Shown here in pieces: positions 45,510-58,654 of a stretch of 64,000 nt of DNA (position 1 is the first letter of the stretch; the number at the start of each line of letters is the position of its first letter). The stretch comes from Fasciola hepatica (lineage: Eukaryota; Platyhelminthes; Trematoda; Plagiorchiida; Fasciolidae). The notes beneath the pieces were generated by a model. It was not told the origin of the DNA. It ran no database searches and was given only the letters and a program-made list of their open reading frames with translations. Both the position numbers and the translations under genes were made by a program. The DNA lies in assembly GCA_948099385.1 (NCBI GenBank), contig CANUEZ040000107.1, positions 248,001 to 312,000 of the forward strand, in the 5' to 3' direction.

Positions 45510-48230
45510 GATAGTTGTAGCTTAAACCAATTCTGTGCACATCAGGGACTATCCCATATGCCTGGCCCCTATATTTGCCTCAGTAATTTCATGTGCATCA
45601 GTGCGCATCAGAGTAATCAGGGCTGAAATGGTTGGTTGGCAGTGCACAGTTTATTGGTATGTCACTGATATATTCAGTGTTTGTCTAATTCCATTTCCGG
45701 CCGTTTTACTGAAGACACTTTTCTTCCAGTGCACGATCTGTGTGTTTGATTGACAGTAAATACATTTGAATGGATGCCGTTTCTTTTGTACCTATAGGGC
45801 ACCTAATGTTCGGCTGTTTGCTTTGTGATTTCTTCACGGCACCTGCAAATTGCCGGTAACAGAAGAACTTTACTTGTGAATAGGAATTCCTTTTGTTCCG
45901 AAAAGGGATGCAAATCGTGTCATCGCGGGATCACAGAGTTATGCAGTGCTTCCATGGTTATCAATGATTTGAATGTTCAAACTGAAAGATGAAACATATT
46001 ATATATTAGATTAGTTCAATTGAATTGATCAAGTTTAATAGGTGTCATCACGAAATGGGTTGAATGTAATTCATCAAGTCTGGGGGCAAGTTTTATTCAA
46101 ATTAATCTATGTCACTCATTGATCACTGCTGGTTGATCGTTGACTTCAATTGCGAAATTGTTCGGTAATTTTTGTCATGCCAGTTAATTTTATCGAAATC
46201 CTATTCTCATGTGAACACGGTTGTCCGCATTAGTTGCCATCTTGGAAATAGTTCATAACAGAATTTGCATATTGAACATGAAGCCGGGTTTAATGAACTA
46301 CAAACGCGATGCACGTGGCTATCAGTGAAAGTAGCCTTACTTCTCTTTCTGGAGAAGAACTGCGAGTGTACCATAGGTGTACTCAAACTGGATGCAATTT
46401 CATGCGAACTCCTCAGATTCTTTTCTCTTCCCTACTAGATTTTTACTAAGGATGAGTAAATGTCGAACCAACTGAATACATTCGCCTTGATTAGGTATAA
46501 AAATTGGCGGTCTAAACTGGAGCCAAACGCGTGGATTTGTCTCGGAAAACAGCTACCGTCGTGAAAAATTCAAGACGGAAGCTTTATTTTGTAGTTCGCC
46601 TTTGGTTAGTTCGGCTGCTACGGTGAGTTTGCATCTAAATCGCTTAGAAATCGTCACTTTTTGAGACATTGCTATCACTACTGAGATGAGAACCTTCCAT
46701 CTACATTTTCGAAGATCGTAATCATTGAGCAAACGAAAACCGAACAGTTGGAACTCACTTTTCGAGCGGCTTTCAAGGTCACGCTTTCTGTAAATACTGT
46801 GCATTCATTAGATTATAGTTAGCTTCGGTGAATCATTGTCCTTGGGTAGTGCGGCGTTACCACAAGCCAAAAGACCGCGTTCGTTCAGCGGTTTGTGTTT
46901 TATTTACTGTTATGAAAAAACCACCTCCAACAGCAAAAAGATAGGTTAACACAAATGCTTTTTTGCAACGACAAAAGATGTCCATATTTTCGGAAAAATT
47001 ACAATACCATATATCAAATGGACTTTATTCTTCTTTATCTTTACTGGATATGGTCATGCTATGTATTTGGTTTTGTCAACCGATAGACTACATCAGTGCT
47101 GGTACAGTTATTTAATATTTGCTGTTGTACCACGCTTGTTCGTATATTCATCATACTGACGTGGGTATTATTTGTAGACTGCTCGTCTGGTTTGGATGTA
47201 ATCCATGGTGTAGAAAAGTGTCTATTGGCAAACTAATTACTCTTGTCTTTCACGAGAGCGAATATAGGGAAGCAAGTACAGTCAACGATTGTTAGTCGAT
47301 GAATAATCCATCTGCTCGCTCACAAACCCGTGTCTAGTTGATCTGAACGGCTGTGATAAGAGTCGTACTGGTCGGGCTTCTTTCAGTGAATGGGAAATCG
47401 ATCAGTCCACCACATTTGTATTTGTCTTCGTGTGTGTTTGCGTAGACATGGGATTCTTTCTGGTTCACACGTAGTCCCTGTAGTCCGTGTAAAAAATCTC
47501 ACATTTGTCCTTCCCTGTTCGTTCGGACGTGTTTACTATTATTCTCCGTCACGCGAAATTAGAGATGAGACTGTGATTTGTACAACGAACAAAGTCATTC
47601 ACATCTAGTACAATACTGCCAATTATCGCCCACGAGAACTTTGAGATCGAAAACAGACCTGACTGATCTGAAAATCCTGCTAATGGTAAAAATACGAATT
47701 TGTTGTGTAGACAAATCAGGATCATGTGAGAACATTAAGCTGCCGCCGGTAAACAACGTAGGCGTTGTGAACTCTCAGTAGTGAATGACATAACTAAATG
47801 AACTTGTTTCTCATGTTCATTTATTGTCATAATTTATTTCGCTTCTATTGCAGTTTGAAAACTACCGTGAAATTACCGTTAATTATTATCATTACGCAAC
47901 GGGAGAGTGCAACCTCGTCCAGAGTGCACTCACGTTTGCGCAGACTGAGAACAATACCGATCAAGCTTGACCAAACATTGCATTCGTGCTTACACAATAA
48001 CATCACATTTATGGGAACATTACTTGAGGGTACCACGTGTAAGACGAGAAACTGCTTGAAGTGAACTACTTATGCCGAGGTAGTTAGTCACTGCTGATGA
48101 TGTAACAATTATTAGGTTTGATAACTATGAATTTTTGTGAACCATCACGGAAATTTCCAAAACGGCTCTGACTGTAACTCGCTCAGGCATGAATCGTCAT
48201 TCCCACTTTTATCGGTCCAATAATCCACTC
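45510..48230. other. No recognisable gene
   Basis: Frames up to 88 codons have no family resemblance. At 48085-48113 the words CACTGCTGATGATGT and ATTATTAGG faintly echo the Sm-alpha hammerhead, but there is no B-box upstream and no GAAAC after it. Confidence 0.4.
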
Positions 48231-48234
48231 CCAA

Positions 48235-48248
48235 CCCCCCCCCCCCCC
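48235..48248. repeat. C14 homopolymer
   Basis: Fourteen consecutive Cs; the true length is uncertain. Confidence 0.93.
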
Positions 48249-48249
48249 T

Positions 48250-48940
48250 AACCTCATCCGGGAGAAAACTCCATCCAACATGCTACATCATGGTTTCTCC
48301 ACCTGCTGACCAAGTTCGCTGATTCCATAATCGGAATTAATCATCAAGTGACATTTTATTCCCACCCTATAAGGGACAATGGGTGTTGGATAACAAACAA
48401 TCATATCTTCTTCGTTAAGTATTCGAATTCCGATAAGAACGACTGGTGAGTATCAACTCATGGATTCACGCCGCGTTTACAATGTATTATGTTGGACAAA
48501 TTGAGTCCCGATGCTACACAGGTAGTGCCGAACATTTACCAAAGTGATCGGCATTAATCAGCCTGTTATGTGCTGTCAGTGGGAAAGCTGAATAGCAAGA
48601 GCTGCTGTGCAGATGATAATCGAAACTGGGCACAATAAATATTTGATTGTCTGAGCAGGTTATTTGCCATGTCATACCAATGCCAAATTGGTAAAACAAA
48701 ACATTTCAAATAAGGTCAGAACTATTTAGAAGGACTTCTTTACCTCCTAGCAGAAGTGATTCTGATTCGTGATAACATGACTCAGGTTAATTCATGGACT
48801 CCTCTTCTTAATTCTGAAAACGGAAAATTCGTTTTGCAAATTTCATCACTTACTAATCTTTTCGGAAGGATTTATCTACCGATTCTCCGCTAACAACTTT
48901 ATCCACTTTCCTAGCAAAAACAGCTGACTATCCCTTATTT
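48250..48940. other. No recognised feature
   Basis: No coding or structural signal is supported. Confidence 0.45.
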
Positions 48941-48945
48941 TTACA

Positions 48946-48977
48946 TACACACACACACCCACACCCACCCACCCACC

Positions 48978-49017
<40 letters not shown>
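48946..49017. repeat. (CA)n with (CCCA)n core
   Basis: CA repeats enclose a CCCA/CCAC tract and continue to 49017. Frames across it encode artificial Gly/Val/Trp or Cys/Val runs. Confidence 0.96.
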
Positions 49018-49018
<1 letters not shown>

Positions 49019-49019
49019 G

Positions 49020-51300
49020 TGTGCTTTCGACGTCGAATTCCACGGCTCTGCTGCGCAAACATATGAGAGGATGATTTCAAATTCAGTAAATGTTGTCGTA
49101 GTCGCAGTTGCCCTGACGGAGAAGGAATAATTTGATCCGGAAATTCGCCTTACTCGTCCAAAATAATCTTGAACAAACAGTGAATCCAGCCAATTTATAA
49201 GCATGAAATTGGCGAACAAGCTCGTTTATAGTGATTCTAAAAGATGCAAAAATGTAACACAGTTTGAATGACTGGGTAAATAAGGACAACGATGAAAAAA
49301 GGAGCACGGTTGGGGTTTTCGTTCATCCCTGTCGTGGAAATGAACGTGCTTGGGCTATCACATGCTCTATGTGTTATCTTTCGATCAGCCTATGACTCGC
49401 TTGTGGGCAGTGTGTGAATCAGTGTAAATTGAGAAATTATCTTGTTTTTATCCTACCAACAGAATTGCGAACCCCGACCACTTCCACCGTGGCTAAGATA
49501 CGACAAACCACAAGTCTGGACAATGGATCTCAGACATTATGTGGGAATAGGAAGCTCGGGGCAAAGCTCGTTGGTTTTGCTGAGGCTAGTTTCAAAACTT
49601 CGGAGCTGATAATTACGTTTATTGCTTTGATACTCAACCAGCCTAGTTGGAGTTCACAGAAAACATTCAGATAGGCATCTGGTCAAGTCAGTATACGTTT
49701 CAGTTGGTTGGTTTCAGTAGTTGATTAATGGTTAATCACATCGTCACGCTTGATACAGGCGAAAACGCACATCGCCGATATTCCAGAGGTTGGTAACTGA
49801 TGTTCACTGTATCATATGATGCTCAAATCAATCGGGTCTTTGATAAATATCCCTGAAAGCATAACTTTCGAGGCGCAAAATCGGTAATTCCAGTTTCTAA
49901 CATTTATTTGATCTCGGTAGGCATGCACTAACGTTTGCTTTGGATGATTTGAAAAGGGAAAAGTAGTATGTTCAGACGGGGTCAATTTAGCGGGTGAAGC
50001 TTTATTGCCCTAACCTATAGAGAACTTGCACAAAGGATTACCTTAAGAGAAGTCTACAGAAAAATGTAGCCTAACACAGGACTGCAAAGATTGACCATAT
50101 CCCTTGAATAAGAAGAAACTATTGAAATGCGTGAAAAATGTTTCTAGGTAAAAATCGAAACGAGCAAGAAAGAACACTTATCTGCTAGTGGGCACATAGT
50201 TTTGTGTAAATTAAGTATAACTTTATTATATGGTATAGATAAATACGATTTGTATGTATTACAATAGTTGGAAATTCATTTGATTGACTGAATGCGTGGA
50301 AGGCACAACATTTACCAGTACCTCTAGTATGGCCTGTGAACACATTTCAAAACTAGTCGTGCCAATAGACTACTAATTTGGGACTGATGTGATTGGTGGA
50401 ATCGAGTAACCACTCACATTCAGCCTCCAATTTGGCGATGTGTGGTCTACCAGGAATAAACAATGTCTACGACGATCCTCTTCTTTATTTAAAAACACAG
50501 CAAAGATATTTTAGGTTGAAGAAAGTATAATGCACACGAAAAGATTGTCAAACGCCTTATATCTTCTAAAGAGAAGAGTCATGAGTTGCCTATCACACCC
50601 ATTATCAAATGATAAGTTACACAACCTTTCTCAGAGATTATTCTGGAGTTGAGAATACCAGAGAAAATCTGGCTTCCATCATCAACAGATTTCCCAATTT
50701 TCCTTGTGAATGAATAGTGATCTAGACTAATTGTCTATTCCAATCAGGAGACAGTACTTGATATGTGGGAGAGATCGTGAAATTTGGTCCTGCTGACATT
50801 TTCACGTTCGGATTTTTCTTGCCACACTACCTTTTATTTGTACGAACTCCTATCCCAAGCTGTAACCGTTGTCCAGGTAACGTTCTAAGTGTGAAGCCAT
50901 ACCTGATTGATATTACATTATAGTGAACTTGGAAAAATCCCCCAATATGCGAATATCCATGAGAAAAGCACAATGATTCCTTGGAAAGTTATCCATTCAC
51001 TTTGGGTAACATGGTGCTGCGTGTATCCAAGCTGTGCCAAAGACATAATTACCTCGAATCAACAGCTGTATCATTCATTTCTGGGTTCAAAATCGTCCGA
51101 CTTTGTACACGAATATGAACACAATAAATTAGCAACCTTTCCGGTGCAAGAAAGTGAACTTTACACCGAAGTTTACGATGAACCTGTCAAAGTAAATGGT
51201 TTCGAAGTCTTTTATGCTTGTCTCCCGGTCTCCTTGAGTTAATGTGGTGGTGGAGTCATCAGTTCTATAGAGGAATTGTGGTCTACTTTATATCACAAGA
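49020..51300. other. No recognised gene; one 111-codon frame
   Basis: A plus-strand frame at 50907-51242 is open for 111 codons. It begins after an acceptor-like ATTATAG at about 50923 and includes YANIHEKSTMIPWKVIHSLW and ESELYTEVYDEPVKVNGFEV. It could be an exon, but I recognise no domain and see no clear donor. Confidence 0.25.
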
Positions 51301-51307
51301 TTTACAT

Positions 51308-51490
51308 GTCCGGAGGTGGTCAAATGGTCATCATGGTGAGCTTGTGACTCTTCGGTCTCGGGTTAGATTCCTTGCAACACCGTCGGTCACTTCCCCGAGC
51401 TGGCAGCCTTTAATTTGTCGCGACCGTCTTCCTCATATTGTGTACTGCTGTTATATGATATAAAGGGAGAAAACAAAACAAATCAAAACA
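51308..51490 (+). mobile_element. tRNA-derived SINE with A-rich tail
   Basis: GGTGGTCAAATGGTCATCATGG resembles a tRNA 5' part with its A-box. TCGGGTTAGATTCCTTG (about 51357-51373) has a B-box with one change from GGTTCGANTCC. After about 80 bp the sequence ends in a tail of AAACAAAACAAATCAAAACA type. Head, body and A-rich tail in this order are typical of a SINE. No clear target duplication was found. The word AAAGGGAGAAAACAA at the tail recurs inverted at 51557-51571. Confidence 0.55.
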
Positions 51491-51574
51491 AAACAAAATG
51501 TATCCCAAAGTCCGCATTATTACTTCCTTTCCCTAGAATAAACCTTCCGATAAGCCTTGTTTTCTCCCTTTAAC

Positions 51575-52630
51575 ATGATCTATCGTGGAACTAGATGAAC
51601 CCTGGTGAAAATAGATGGACCATTTTGACTTTCATTTGGGACGATTTTCACAGGTTTGACATGAGCTCCTTTACATTTCTAAACCTAAATGCTCACGATT
51701 TGCTCCCCATCAAACTCGACATTTATCTTGATTTATTGTCCGATAAGCAAACCTAGCCCCATTCATACTGTCTGTTGCTCCCAACTAGAACATTTTACCC
51801 GTGCAATTATTTCAGTCCGGAAGTCATCAAGACTTTATCCGGGATCGCGATCGAAAGAACTGCATGCCGTAGCACAGCGTCACTCGCACAGCCTTGTCAA
51901 GTTCAATGTTATGATTGAGATTTCCAGCCTAAGCGTATTTCTTCACTCCGATCGGTCCTCATTCTGTGATCAACTAATAGAACACCTGAATTTCTGTTTT
52001 GTTTGAGACTACACTATTGACTCTTCGTACACAACTGTACCGACGGATACCGTTCTCTATGCTCGGAAGACGTGCGTTGGAACAAAGGAATTAGCACAAA
52101 TGATCAAAAATTACCCTGTGATCAGAATAATGTCCACTTCTGAGCTACCCGGACTAAAGCCCTCTATGTTCGGTCAAGAACTACTAATGACAACATATGT
52201 GAAACTCAGAAAACTACTGTGTGGCTAAAATGAGAAAACTGGAATACGCGTTAGGCGATAAGAAACGAAATGACTATTTCTCTGCTACTATCCAACAAGA
52301 AAGTGTGACCATTTTTCACATAGATTTCCATCACTGTTCGGCTACTGATGATATTCCTTCGGAAAATGTGTATAAACAATAGGCGCAACTTCGTTTACAC
52401 AAATCGCCTGCGGATGGTCAACCAGTGATAGTGCTAAACTGTGGGTCTATTGTCCCAAGAACAACGTGAGCACTTCATCTCGCAAGGCTATTCCTGAATG
52501 ATGCATAGTGGCTTTTATTATTATGAAATCTTAAACAGTTTCTTACAAACTGCACCCCAAATGAGGATTAATGTGTTGGAGCCGAGATCAGTTTGGAGTG
52601 TATTGAGAAGTAGGTGCGCCCGTGAAATGT
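51575..52630. other. No recognisable gene
   Basis: The longest frame is 105 codons at 51689-52006 on the plus strand, with no familiar motif. Nothing else is supported. Confidence 0.4.
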
Positions 52631-52635
52631 TATGG

Positions 52636-52828
52636 TAAAAAATTTTGCGTTCAATAACACAGCGTAGTCGAAATCGTTGGTAGTTTGTCGATGTTTCGGT
52701 CACCAGGGCCAAACTCTTACAAGAATGACTTGTGAAACCAGTCTTCAGAAAGAATAGCCGTAGTGACCGAAACGTCAACAACCTACCCACGATTTCGACT
52801 ACGATGTTTATTGAACAATAAAATTTTA
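52636..52828. mobile_element. 193 bp foldback with PLE-tail boxes
   Basis: The left arm 52636-52703 and right arm 52763-52828 are inverted repeats of about 66-68 bp that match at most positions, with a 59 bp spacer. Each arm, read outward from the centre, starts GTGACCGAAAC(A/G)TC and continues through ACGATTTCGACTACG. The box CCGAAACGT also occurs in the tail of the PLE at 3.2 kb. On the plus strand CTTCAGAAAGAA precedes it, a weak trace of a hammerhead first strand. The structure looks like two PLE terminal fragments joined head-to-head, or a small foldback derived from them. Confidence 0.6.
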
Positions 52829-52834
52829 CTGCTA

Positions 52835-55800
52835 CACCTCATATACATCAGTATCCTGTAGTTGAATCTAAAAGTTTGCGATGAAAAGCCGGTTTTTCAG
52901 AATTAATTGTATGACCTAGACCATCTGGCACACCAACCCACACGTTTGACTTTGGACACTCTAGCTTCGAATATTCATTTGACTTCATATTCATTAGATG
53001 GCTAACGTTAAACTGTCAGAAGTGATACTTCCCTGAACGCAGTGACCTATTTCCAAGTGTTTTGGCGAATTTACATCACTCAAGATCCTCTTTAACTGCC
53101 AAGTCAAATATCTGACATTCAATTATTTGTCAGTCAAAAACAACTCACAACATTTCACGGAATGAACTGTCACAATCATTTGTCTAAAAAACTAGTTCAC
53201 AGAGTCCCGTTCTGTCACTTTGATTGTGCCCCACTTATATTCTTTGACTGCGCGTATGATTTTCTGAATTTTTCCCTTCCTTCCAGTTAAGAAATTGAAA
53301 CCAAAACATCGTAAGTGGTCCAATATTCTCCTATTCACAAACGTGGTAGGCACTCGAATCTACAAGCATACGGTTCAGCCCTAATCACAAATGATGATCG
53401 TGATAATAGTAATAGTCATACAATAAAAACATCAGCTGCTAGATACATCTAGGATATCCTCGGCCGTGATCTCATCTGGCCCGACCATGTGACTGCACAG
53501 TTCCGTGAAATTAGATGGCTTGCCTTCCACAGGCCAAAGTTAAAGAACCTTTGTACTCACTCGGATTAACTGGTTGTCTTCAGTGATTCACTACACAGGA
53601 TTCGTGAGTCTCCAGTAGTTTTCTCTGGATTACTCAATACAACTTTAGACTCATTGTCAAATCACTGACGACGATTTTATCGATGTAGAGAAATATCCTA
53701 AGGTACAATATCCCAAAACCGAAACTCTCATCAGACTTGTCCTCGAAAAATGCAAGTTGACAGGCCGCATTCCCCTTATTCCAGTATGCAGTAAACACTT
53801 TTTCAACAACAACGAAGTAGGACTACATAAAAAAGTCTCTTCTCATGACTACTTCAAAATCTCTTCTAGATCCTCATATTTATATTCGTCAAATTGTTTC
53901 AGTGCTACCGTGACTAGTTATTACTTGTTGTGTTCGTTTCAAGCAACCATGTGCGCAGTCAGACAGTCTCGTACGCACACGCACACTGCGGATCTTTGAT
54001 CCTTATCCCACACACACGTACCTGAGCACGCATTCAGGCTTGACGCTAGTCACGCTCCATCCCGAACTGCACTGACCAATCGTAGGTGAACTTGCAATAC
54101 GACACTTCTTGGTCTGATCCAATTGTACGCTTGGCTTGCGTTTTCACCAGCATGGGACTCTGATTCAGGTACCTACTTACCTACTTCACCTGCTTGCGTC
54201 TCTGTTGACATGCTTACACTACCGTCTCCCGTACGAATTTGCTAAGTACAAGTTAGTCCGTACAGTAACTCTTATGATTTACCTACCGAATACGGGACCC
54301 GACACTAAGTCCAATAAATCTTTAATGTACACTCATATTTTGTCCTCTCGTCTCTATACTACAATAGCCTCTCCTTAACGCACATCTCAGTGAATGTGTA
54401 TCAGTACTATCCAGACAGTTGTTGGCCGAAACCACGGAGTGTGACTCTCCTACAGCTTCTTATCTTGCCAAGTCTTCCCAGCATATCCCAGAACTTTAAT
54501 AAACGAGCTGGAAAATTTTTCTGTTTTTTTAACATCGTTTTCGTGTTGTCGCGTATTGAGAATTTTGTTTGTTTTGGAATAGACATGTAGCACGTGAGTG
54601 TTCCCAACCTGATGGACAAAGTGCTGATTTGATTTGATTGCTTTCTGGTGAGAAGCTTTTTGATTCAATTGAATTGGTGTTCCAAAGTCTGTAAAATGTG
54701 ACATTTATCGGCACTGTACATCTTCTCACTCGGTGGGCAAAAGTAAGTATTAGTTACTTTGAAGTGAGACAAGATAAGTATGCCCGAAATGTTCAGTTCA
54801 TCCATTGACTGTGTTACGTATTCATTGAATTTCGATTGCTTTTTCACCACTGAAGACGAAACCCATGAGAACGACTGTTTGGTTCTATAATCGATATCGA
54901 AAGAGGTTTCATCACCGTGATACTGGCGATCAGCAAAACGCCAGTAGTGTAGTTAGTTAAATATCCAATCACATTTCGCTTAGAGTATTCTGTTTTTCTT
55001 GAATTATTATGCTTCAAATCAGTCTCCCAATATCAACCAACCAAAATGAATTACGCAAAGCTGTCAGAACCCAAAGGTATGCCATACGAGATGGCTAAGT
55101 TACTGAACCTGAATATTCCAGTTTATCGAATAATTTTTTACTCACAAAACGCATTACCTCGGACTAATTATTTTTTCTTTGATTTATGTTTAACACAGCA
55201 CTCACGTTGAGTAAGATGGGAATAGTTAACCTTATCTTATCGTGTCCCATGTGAACCGGATAAAGGTTGTCCAAATGTTTAGGGAACAAACAAATCGGTG
55301 TTTTTTCCAACTGCATGCAACAAACTCACTGTGACCCGGTAAAACTGACTGATAGGTAATTGATTTCGCGGAAATCGGTCTTTCCGGTTTGTGGTACAAC
55401 CAACAACAACAACTTCGCGATAATGTCTCACAAAACTCTGAAAATGCCCAAAGCTTTATCCGAAAGCTTTTTTCTTCATCTCATACAGCTAATAACTGGC
55501 AGAGTGTCTGATGATGTGTAACGTGTGAACCACGAATCGATCAGTGTCGACCGTTTTCTTTGGAAAAGAGGACAAATAAAAATTCAGTTTCGGAACTGTT
55601 TCACGTGATTAGGAGACAACAGTTATTGAGGAAAACGATTCAAAAAAGGAAGGACTACATGGTCATAGGGGTTTAAACTCACGATTCGCATATGATCACG
55701 TTTTAGCTTCAAAGGTTAGGGAGGTGGGTTTGGTTCAGATCAACTCAGTCTGCCCAGAACTTTGAGTAGTGAGGACCAACTGTATTTCTAGGCTGTTGTA

Positions 55801-55955
55801 TTGTCTTCAATTTTCCGAGGCTCCTAAAACCATGTCATATTTTCTTTCACTAATAGGCAGAAAGCTTTCCTACAGTGTCATTTCTGTCAAAGGAAAGGAG
55901 AAAAAACGATGAGTATCTTGTCTTCAGCCCTGAGTCTACCTAACATACTTCGAGG
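52835..55955. other. No recognisable gene
   Basis: Frames up to about 84 codons show no family match. A stretch at 54000-54390 contains AATAAA (about 54314) and CT-rich sequence that could be a decayed element end, but no repeat partner is present. Confidence 0.35.
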
Positions 55956-55961
55956 TATACT

Positions 55962-55973
55962 CCCCCCCCCCCC
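55962..55973. repeat. C12 homopolymer at the LINE end
   Basis: Twelve Cs immediately beyond the 3' end of the CR1-like LINE (G12 on its own strand). Confidence 0.93.
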
Positions 55974-55975
55974 TA

Positions 55976-56690
55976 TTATTCGTTCACTGCCTCCCCAAAG
56001 GCCTTCACAGTTGTTGTATTGACTACTTCCTTCGACAGCTTATTCCAAAAGAGTATCACTTCGTTCTTAGGTCGGACCCCTTTTTGCCTCTCTCTAGGAT
56101 TGGAGAGTAGAGAGTCTCTCGGGTTATACTTGACAGTCCCTTCATTATCTAAAATGCCTTTATCAAGTCCTTTTAAAAGGTTCAAGGTTGTAAGTGCTTT
56201 GCTTAGGTAATTCCCCCTGAACAGTTACTATCCTAGTGACTAGCCGTTGTAATTTTCCGAGGCTTTGCACGTTCTTATGGTAATATGATGCCCAGACTTG
56301 CACACTGTACTTCAGGTGTGGCCTGAATGTAGCTTTCTAGGGTGACATGAAGACTTCCGACTGCCTACATGACACGGTAGCTCCAAGTCTAAGGATATTT
56401 CTGTTGGTCTAATTCACTCCCATCGTGCTTGGCTTAAGCTGCTCGAATTCGTTGTCCAGCTCTAAACCCAGACCTCTGACTTGAATGACCTTTTGTAGCG
56501 ACTCTACTCCACCTTATTTGTGGTTAGGCAGCTGCATTCTGCCGGGTAAAGCGGAAGGGCCCACTTGAGCCACCAGTTTTGGACGGCTAACAGGTCACCT
56601 TCCATCCCCACTCCAGCTGTATCAATGTCGTTGTGCAGAGTCATCACTGTGAACCACAATAGGGTTGAACAGCATTTTCTCAACGAGATT
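55976..56690 (-). pseudogene. CR1-like LINE, 3' end of the RT ORF
   Basis: On the minus strand three frame-shifted blocks follow one another. The first is MEGDLLAVQNWWLKWALPLY (about 56610), matching DLxxLxxWxxxWxLPFN. The second is VRGLGLELDNEFEQLKPSTM and RPHLKYSVQVWASYYHKNVQ, then SLGKLQRLVTRIV (about 56320-56215), matching VRPHLEYCVQVW...LEKVQRRATRLV. The third is NPRERQKGVRPKNEVILFWN and KLSKEVVNTTTVKAFGEAVN, the usual C-terminal block (FFsxRVVxxWNxLPxxVVxAxxVxxFKxxLD). CR1-type LINEs are commonly 5'-truncated, and this copy keeps only the region after the catalytic YADD. At least two frameshifts and several stops make it inactive. Confidence 0.82.
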
Positions 56691-56734
56691 GAAGTCTTCA
56701 TATCCGTCTAACTGATTACGTCGGGTACCACTCT

Positions 56735-58575
56735 TAAGAATAGGTATAGGGATATTTGTCCTCCTTATCTCAAGTTCATCACATATTTTGTCTTTTTCTA
56801 TTTGCTCAGTTTTCAGTATGTAGTTGAGCCCACGTCGTTTCCGTAAACCATCAGTAGCTACTTAATCCTTCTAAAGAACTAAGGATAAATTGGTGATTTT
56901 GGATATTTGACGTTGTGATTACGTAGGCAAGAAAAAATAATCACCAAGTTACACAGAGCTGGCATAAACACAGAATAATAAAAAAGGGAATGCTTTGTTG
57001 TGCTACGGTCCTGTGTATTTCGTATGATAATGAAGTTGACCATTGTGCATCTTTGTGACTAAATTTTTAATCGCACGCAGTTTACTGCCTGTTATAACAG
57101 ACCACCTTCTCCTCAAATTGAATCTGCTGAATTTCACGGTGCTCATTTGTACTCAATTTCTTATTTTATTATCCTATTATAGTAGAAATTCCTTGTTTCG
57201 TCTAATCTCATTGACTGCAGATATCTCAGTATTGTTGGACTTTAATATTGCTGCAACGGGAAGAAAATCTGACTTTCATTAAAGCAGTCTGAATAAACTT
57301 CATTGCTGGTTCATTTCGCGTTCTCTCTCTCTCCTTCTCTAGTAATATCCTCGAATTTGTCGATGTGCCCTCAAACCTTCAATGTGAATCGCGCCACCAA
57401 ACTGTTTTTTTTTTAATAATATCTGACTTCTTCCTACGTACAACCAACACCTTCTTGGTGCTTCTTCCGTCCGTTACCTAGGTGTCACCCCAGTTCACCA
57501 CCACTGCTTTACTAGTCGCGTTTAAACAGCTATAACTGAATTCCGAATAAGTAATCGTTCAATCTAAAAGCACTCAGAGTAACCTATTATCTCGTTCTTC
57601 AATTTTTAACCACTTGCATTCTCTCTCATTGGCTTCACTGCTCCCCTGTAACTTTTCCTGGTTTAAAAGGTAAAGATTTCGATCTTAACATCAAGTCTCT
57701 ACAATTGCTTCCTCATTGTAGTAACATCAATAGAGATATCCTTGCTTGTGATACATTCGCTCATAGGTTGTTACCCAACGACAATCGGCGACTTCACTTC
57801 GCATCCTCCGAAGTTGTCTCTTGCTCTTCGACTCCCGTGAAATGCCGAATATTTCCTTCACGCACATCTATGTACGAAAATTTCCTAGTCCCTCAAATTG
57901 TTTGTTTAATTACAGACCAAGATCAAGTAATTATTCGTCTTATCATTCATGTTGGCCGGTAATCCAAAGATATTTACTGTCCTCATCTCTGTTTAGTACT
58001 TTACTCTCCAAATTCCTGCAATACCCATATCATTTTCATTGTCAGAACCAAACGAGGTTTGGAGTGTACCGAAAAAGTGGTGCACCTTGTGTTTCAATAA
58101 TCAAGAAAAATCTAATACCAATAACACGACATTGTCGATGGAAACATTATGATTACCCGAACTCTCGGTTATCATGGGTCACCTTTCCCAAGGCAGTTGG
58201 TCTTCGGATTTCTCTGCTAATCACGTATGTGCTGGAAAATCACCCTTTATCGGATGCATAACAACGTTCCACAAATTCAGTTTTGTTTGACAGATAAACC
58301 AAAACTTATTCTATCCAATTTAGTATATTGGTGGACCAGCAAACAACAAATAACCGTATTATTTTAAATTTTATAAAGAAGATGATATTTTTGACGTGTC
58401 AAAAATCAAGAATTCGTAAAGTTCAGGCAATGCATTTGTCTAGCCTATCGTATTTCCACATGCCGAATAAATTTGAACAGAATAAAGGTCTGTGAGCATG
58501 GGCTTCAGCATTCCCTGTACAAAGTAATACTGAACAAATGATAAAATTATTTCTTTGCCCCGAAATCAGAACTAA
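56735..58575. other. No recognised gene; one 146-codon frame
   Basis: A plus-strand frame at 57821-58261 is open for 146 codons but is Ser/Tyr/Leu-rich without a recognised domain. A T9-type run and CT-rich stretches occur near 57310-57420. Confidence 0.35.
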
Positions 58576-58581
58576 TTCTCT

Positions 58582-58604
58582 GGGGTTGGGGTGGGGGGAT
58601 GGTG
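58582..58604 (+). other. G-rich tract, possible G-quadruplex
   Basis: GGGGTTGGGGTGGGGGGATGG has enough closely spaced G-runs to form a quadruplex on the plus strand. No gene depends on it visibly. Confidence 0.4.
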
Positions 58605-58654
58605 AGCTCGGTTCTTCCGATTCACTAATTTATCAACTCTTCGTTTTTGTCCCT

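Noticed and set aside
48085..48120. CACTGCTGATGATGT as a decayed hammerhead SINE
   Set aside because: It lacks a tRNA-like head and the second core strand; the similarity is limited to one short word.
48876..49219. Frames encoding Gly/Val/Trp and Cys/Val runs
   Set aside because: They are translations of the (CA)n/(CCCA)n microsatellite.
54000..54390. Possible LTR with AATAAA near 54314
   Set aside because: No second copy, no TG...CA ends and no flanking duplication could be found.
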